Shown: in pieces, positions 59,795-64,000 of the stretch | How positions within the stretch are numbered: the first letter of the stretch is position 1 | How the letters are laid out: each line of letters opens with the position of its first letter | Source of the DNA: UBA4093 sp036676455 | Lineage (GTDB): Bacteria; Cyanobacteriota; Sericytochromatia; S15B-MN24; UBA4093 | Direction of reading: 5' to 3' | Assembly: GCA_036676455.1 (NCBI GenBank) | Contig: JAKFCW010000011.1 | Location: forward strand, 1-64,000 | DNA: 64,000 bases | Notes under the pieces: model-generated | Databases searched by the model: none | What the model was told of the DNA's origin: nothing | Seen by the model: only the letters and a program-made list of their open reading frames with translations | Translations under genes and position numbers: made by a program

Positions 59795-62266
59795 ATGACG
59801 CGCGACGGCAAGCTCTGGACGATCACGCTGAAGACCCTGGCCGTCCTGGCGTTCGGCATCTGGCTGCTGGTCACCTACAGCGTGGCCAGGGAAATCGGCA
59901 AACCCTTCGCGGGCTTCCGGTTTGAGGAAAGTCTCTCCGTCTCACCGCAGAATGACGTCACCTGGAACGGGCCCCGCTCGGGCCTCGCGTCCTACGATCG
60001 CCTGCTCATGGCGAACGGGATCCCCTTGCGTGAGAGCGCGGACCTGAAGCGCCTGGTCCATGAGTTGCCGCCAGGCACTTCGGTCACCTACGAGATCCTG
60101 CGCGCGGGCCATCCCATGCGCGTCACGGTGGAGACGCAGGTCCTGGGGGGCATGGACTTCGTGAGGGCCTTCCTTCCCACGCTACTCAACGGGTTGCTGC
60201 ACCTCCTGGTAGGGGCATGGGCCTTCTGGCTGCGTCCCCAGCATCCGGCCGCCCAGGCCCATCTTCTGGTGACCGTCGCCATCGGGATTGGCTTCCAGGT
60301 GCTGGGCGTGGACTTCACCATGGCCCAGTGGTTCACGTCCGGGTACGTGATGGCGGGCTGGTTCATCGGGGCCACGGCCCTGCACCTGGCCATGGTCTTC
60401 CCGTCCGTGCCTTCGGCCGTGCGCAGCAAGCCATGGCTTCCCGCCCTGGCCTACCTGCCGGCCTTGTTGCTGGCGACGCTCAACCTCGCCACCTACCTGC
60501 CCATCAGCCACGTCGAGGCCCAGCGCGAGCTGGCCTGGCAACCGAACCTGCTTCCGCTCTGGGGCGTCTGGACAGCCCTGGGGTTTGCCGCCGTCTTCGC
60601 CCGGGCGCTCGCGGCGAGCCTCCGGGCCCCGGAGTCACGTACGCGCCAGCAGGCGTTCATCGTGCTCATCGGGCTGCTGGCCGGTTACCTGCCGACGATC
60701 GTGGTCTACGTGCTGCCGGTCGTGAGCGATCAGACGCCGTCGCCCTCCATGGCGGCCCTGGCGATCGCCTACGGCAGCTTCCTGCTCTTCCCGCTATCCG
60801 TCGCCTACGCGGTCCTGAAGCACCAGCTCTTCGGGATCACGCTGGCCGTGAAGAAGACCCTGACCTACGCCGCGGTGACGGCATCGCTGGGGGGACTCTA
60901 CTTCCTGCTGATAGAGGGCATGCGCTCCTGGCTGGGCCTTCATTCCCAGGTTTCCAATCTCCTGGTCATTCTCGCGCTCACCGTGATCTTCGCGCCGCTG
61001 TACCAGCGCATCCAGGCGAGCGTCGACCGGCTCTTCGCCCGCTCCTCGGTCCGGGCCCAGCAGGTCGCGGCGCAGTTCGGGCAGGATGCGCAGGACGAGC
61101 GGGATCCCGCTCGCTTGCTCGAGTGCTTTGCGGACTCGGTCATGGGCCTGCTGGACCCGGAATTCCTGGCGACGTACGTTTGCGAGGGCGAGAGCGGCAT
61201 GGCGCTGTCGGCGAGCTGGGGCGAGACCACTAAGCTGCCGGCGGTCATCGCCGCGGACCACCCGCTCGTCACCCGCTCGGCGGCGCTCAAGCAAGCGATC
61301 GCCATCCCTGCCGGCGCCTTGCCGGTGGCAGAGGGCGGCCTCTGCCTGCCGCTGATGGTCCGCGGAGAGTCGATGGGCTGCCTGATCATCGGGAAGCGAC
61401 GCTCGGCAGAGGCCTACGAGGAGTCCGAGCGGCTCTTCCTGGTGACCATGACCCAGCAGCTGGCGGTTTGGCTGAGGAACGCCCAGCTTTTCGAGCATCT
61501 GTCGCGGCGCAACGCGGAGCTTTCGCAGGCCAACCAGCATCTCCAGGAGCTGGATCGCCTGAAGGGTGATTTTCTCAACGCGGCCTCGCACGAGCTGCGA
61601 ACGCCCCTGGCATCGATCATGGGGTATTCCGAGTTCCTCGAGGACGGGATGGGCGGGCCGGTCTCGAGCGAGCAGCTGGAGTTCATCCGGGAGATCCAGC
61701 ACGGGGCCGCGCGCCTGCAGCGGCTGGTGGACGATCTGCTGGACTTCGCGCGGCTGGAGGCGGGGGGCTTCAAGCTGGATCCGCAGGAGGCGGATCTGCG
61801 CGAGACGATCTCCGAGGTTTGCCGGACCCTGTTGCCCCAGGCGACGGCCAAGGGGGTTTCCCTGCGGATGGATCTTCCGGAAACGCCCCAGGCGGTGCAG
61901 ATGGATGCGCAGCGAATCGAGCAGGTGCTCTTGAACCTGGTGGGGAACGCGCTGAAGTTCACGCCCGCCGGCGGCGAGGTGCGGATCGGTGTGCAGACCG
62001 TGAACGGCGCCACGCGCGTGGAGGTGAGGGACTCGGGAATCGGCATCTCTGCGGGCCAGCTTCCCCGGCTCTTCGAGAAGTTCTTCCAGGTGGATCCCTC
62101 GACCACCCGCGCTTACGGAGGCACGGGGCTGGGGCTGTCGATCGCAAGAGCGCTGGTCGAGGCGCACGGCGGGGAGATCGGCGTGGAAAGCCAGCCGGGG
62201 CAGGGGTCGCGCTTCTGGTTCACCTTGCCGGGTTTCGCGGATTCCCGGTTGTCGGCAAGCGTCTAG
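59795..62266 (+). CDS. large membrane sensor histidine kinase with PDZ-like and GAF-like domains
   Basis: 823 residues. TM1 is at about 10-30. An external PDZ-like segment follows (about 60-112: YDRLLMANGIPLRESADLKR then VTYEILRAGHPMRVTVET). About seven membrane helices span 122-405, then a GAF-like domain (about 430-570) and a coiled linker. His599 in ASHELRTPLASIMGY is the phosphorylation site. The ATPase has NLVGNALKFTPAGG, VRDSGIGI and YGGTGLGLSI. The kinase core resembles the kinase at 37175. No regulator is adjacent. The external PDZ may bind peptides or protein ends. Confidence 0.9.
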   Translation: MTRDGKLWTITLKTLAVLAFGIWLLVTYSVAREIGKPFAGFRFEESLSVSPQNDVTWNGPRSGLASYDRLLMANGIPLRESADLKRLVHELPPGTSVTYEILRAGHPMRVTVETQVLGGMDFVRAFLPTLLNGLLHLLVGAWAFWLRPQHPAAQAHLLVTVAIGIGFQVLGVDFTMAQWFTSGYVMAGWFIGATALHLAMVFPSVPSAVRSKPWLPALAYLPALLLATLNLATYLPISHVEAQRELAWQPNLLPLWGVWTALGFAAVFARALAASLRAPESRTRQQAFIVLIGLLAGYLPTIVVYVLPVVSDQTPSPSMAALAIAYGSFLLFPLSVAYAVLKHQLFGITLAVKKTLTYAAVTASLGGLYFLLIEGMRSWLGLHSQVSNLLVILALTVIFAPLYQRIQASVDRLFARSSVRAQQVAAQFGQDAQDERDPARLLECFADSVMGLLDPEFLATYVCEGESGMALSASWGETTKLPAVIAADHPLVTRSAALKQAIAIPAGALPVAEGGLCLPLMVRGESMGCLIIGKRRSAEAYEESERLFLVTMTQQLAVWLRNAQLFEHLSRRNAELSQANQHLQELDRLKGDFLNAASHELRTPLASIMGYSEFLEDGMGGPVSSEQLEFIREIQHGAARLQRLVDDLLDFARLEAGGFKLDPQEADLRETISEVCRTLLPQATAKGVSLRMDLPETPQAVQMDAQRIEQVLLNLVGNALKFTPAGGEVRIGVQTVNGATRVEVRDSGIGISAGQLPRLFEKFFQVDPSTTRAYGGTGLGLSIARALVEAHGGEIGVESQPGQGSRFWFTLPGFADSRLSASV

Positions 62267-62491
62267 CCGGCAAGGAGCGGTCTTCACGCGCTTTACTCCG
62301 GCGCTCGCGCCTGATACCATAGAAGATCATGCGGCCAATCGCCGTGACATTTCTTGTTTAAGGTAGGGTCTACGCTTAGCGCCTCTGACGACGCCCGCCG
62401 TATGAAAGCCTTTGACGCCGACGCGGCGCGAGGGCAGGGGTCTCGTCACTCACGCTTACCCGCGTAGGCCCTTCCGTTTGGAAGGATCCCT

Positions 62492-64000
62492 TTGCAATCC
62501 GAGTTCAATCACTTCAATCTCGCCCCCGCCGTGAAGCAGGGGCTCGCAGCCCTTGGCTTCAAGCATCCGACTCCGATCCAGGAGCATGCCATTCCCATCG
62601 TCCTCGAAGGCCGTGACGCCATTCTTCAGGCCAAGACCGGGTCGGGCAAGACCCTGGCCTTCGGCCTGCCGATCCTGTCGATGCTCAAGCCGAAGTCGAA
62701 GCCGCAGGCCCTGGTCGTGCTGCCGACTCGCGAGTTGGCGATCCAGGTTCGGGATGCGCTCGCCTCGGTGAGCGGCAACAGCCCGCTGCGGACCCTCGCC
62801 ATCTATGGCGGGGTGGGCCTCGGCCCCCAGGAGAAGGCGCTCGCTGACGGCATCGACATCGTGATCGGTACCCCGGGCCGGCTGAAAGACCTGATCACCC
62901 GTGGCAGCCTCGATCTGAGCCGCGCGCACCTCCTGGTGCTCGACGAAGCCGACGAGATGCTGGACATGGGCTTCCGGCGCGACATCGAGTTCCTGCTCGG
63001 GAAGCTGACCTCGCGCAAGCAGACCCTGATCCTCTCGGCCACGATGCCGGAGGCCATCAAGGCGATCGCCAATCGCTACCTCACCAATCCCGCCGTCGTC
63101 GGGCTGGTGCAGCAGGAAGCCACTCCCGACGAGATCAGCCACCTCTACGTCCGGGTCAAGACCGACCGCCGTCTCGACGCCCTGAGCACCCTGATCCGCA
63201 ACGAGTCCCCCGAGCGCGCCATCATCTTCACCCGCATGAAGCACGAGACCAAGCGCCTCGCGCTCAAGCTCGAGCGCATCATGGGCGTCGAGTTCGGCTT
63301 CCTCAACGGCAACATGTCCCAGAACGCCCGCAACCGCATGATGGACCGCTTCCGCAGCGGCGAGATCCAGTACCTGATCGCCACCGACGTCGCCGCCCGC
63401 GGCATCGACATCGAGGGCCTCAGCCACGTCTTCCACTACGCCGTGCCCGACGTCGTCGAGGCCTACATCCACCGCTCCGGCCGCACCGGCCGCGCCGGCA
63501 AGGAAGGCAAGACGATCTGCCTGGTCACCCCGGATGACGCGGACGCCTTCAAGGCCATCCTCAAGCGCGTCCCCTGCGAGGAGATCCGCCTCGAGCTGCC
63601 CGAGCAGACCGAAAACGCCGAGACCGACGCCGACGAGCGCCGGCCGGCTCAGCGCGGCCGCAAGCCCGCCGCCGCCAAGCCCGAGGCCCGCGAGGCGGGT
63701 GCCACGGACTGGAAGAAGTTCAAGCTGAGCCTCCCCAAGCTCCGAGACACCTCGGAGGACGGCCTACGCCACTGGCTGGTGCAACGCAGCGGCATCGCGC
63801 CGTCGGCCATCCGGGTGATTACGCTGGCCCCGGATCATGCTATCGTCGAGGTCTCCGCGCGTAGCAGCGAGCGCTTCAAGCAAGCGATTCAGCGGCCGCA
63901 GGCCCAGAGCCGCCCCCATGGCTCGCGGCCCCAGGGTCACCGACCCGAGGCTCACCGACCCGAGGGCAACCGTCCCGAGGGTCACCGCCCCGAGGGTCAG
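62492..64000 (+). CDS. DEAD-box RNA helicase, 3' truncated by window
   Basis: 503 codons are visible and open to the window end. TTG 62492 follows GGAAGGA by 5 bases; no ATG fits. The start FNHFNLAPAVKQGLAALGFKHPTPIQ is the Q-motif. Then come AKTGSGKT (motif I), PTRELA (Ia), LVLDEADEMLDMGF (II), LILSATMP (III), IIFTRMKHE (IV), ATDVAARGIDIE (V) and HRSGRTGRAG (VI). An RRM-like domain follows (about 408-470: WLVQRSGIAPSAIRVITLAP), as in DbpA/CsdA. The tail has a repeat of about five residues (HRPEG-type). It unwinds RNA in ribosome assembly or decay. Confidence 0.93.
   Translation, partial: MQSEFNHFNLAPAVKQGLAALGFKHPTPIQEHAIPIVLEGRDAILQAKTGSGKTLAFGLPILSMLKPKSKPQALVVLPTRELAIQVRDALASVSGNSPLRTLAIYGGVGLGPQEKALADGIDIVIGTPGRLKDLITRGSLDLSRAHLLVLDEADEMLDMGFRRDIEFLLGKLTSRKQTLILSATMPEAIKAIANRYLTNPAVVGLVQQEATPDEISHLYVRVKTDRRLDALSTLIRNESPERAIIFTRMKHETKRLALKLERIMGVEFGFLNGNMSQNARNRMMDRFRSGEIQYLIATDVAARGIDIEGLSHVFHYAVPDVVEAYIHRSGRTGRAGKEGKTICLVTPDDADAFKAILKRVPCEEIRLELPEQTENAETDADERRPAQRGRKPAAAKPEAREAGATDWKKFKLSLPKLRDTSEDGLRHWLVQRSGIAPSAIRVITLAPDHAIVEVSARSSERFKQAIQRPQAQSRPHGSRPQGHRPEAHRPEGNRPEGHRPEGQ

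Noticed and set aside
58294..62320. Long minus-strand frames opposite the PLP enzyme and the large kinase
   Set aside because: Both plus-strand genes have complete active-site motifs; the minus frames have none.

Overview
The window is one contiguous stretch of high-GC, densely coded bacterial chromosome (GC about two thirds by eye). It holds roughly 57 protein genes. I saw no rRNA, tRNA, CRISPR array, transposase or phage gene. The cell is diderm: there is a TolC-type outer-membrane channel with a three-part RND pump, a signal-peptide-bearing beta-barrel candidate, and at least six lipoproteins. The octamer GCGATCGC (HIP1, the highly iterated palindrome of cyanobacteria) occurs about 35 times by eye, where base composition predicts 2 to 3. 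There is no photosynthesis gene, and isoprenoids are made by the mevalonate route, unlike ordinary cyanobacteria. A non-photosynthetic relative of Cyanobacteria (Sericytochromatia-like) is my best inference, but the sequence alone does not prove it.

Layout. 1-4345: mevalonate operon (HMG-CoA reductase end, mevalonate kinase, type 2 IPP isomerase, diphosphomevalonate decarboxylase, phosphomevalonate kinase). 5375-10670: probable zinc-import operon (outer-membrane protein, ZnuA-like binding protein, two lipoproteins, ZnuC, ZnuB). After an OB-fold-like protein and a phospholipase-D lipoprotein come a Fur/Zur-family regulator, a His-rich protein and a ZIP transporter (12785-14551). The last two genes converge on a perfect 66-bp palindrome that contains both stop codons. 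A shared motif at the zinc operon and the ZIP gene is a candidate Zur box.

14733-19032: OmpR-type response regulator, then a leucine-catabolism-like operon in the order biotin carboxylase, biotin carrier, HMG-CoA lyase, enoyl-CoA hydratase (order of Bacillus yngH-yngHB-yngG-yngF). 19129-22018: lipoproteins, including two neighbours that share an unrecognised domain. 22092-26489: TldE/TldD and leucyl aminopeptidase. 26543-35215: thioesterase, metallo-hydrolases, SEC-C protein, double-domain SagB-type oxidoreductase, diguanylate cyclase, two transporters.

35275-46919: ABC exporter, PAS histidine kinase, stand-alone E2 acyltransferase, a 55-bp tandem repeat, DUF4139-like lipoprotein, HAD phosphatase/MFS/FAD operon, MgtC, an unknown protein and MsrA. 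47095-52331: ACT-malic enzyme, BON-like protein, MatB-like ligase, a VPS62-like protein, P-II-like protein. 52328-57820: heavy-metal RND efflux operon. 57991-64000: DUF2249 protein, PLP enzyme, large sensor kinase, and a DEAD-box helicase cut by the window end.
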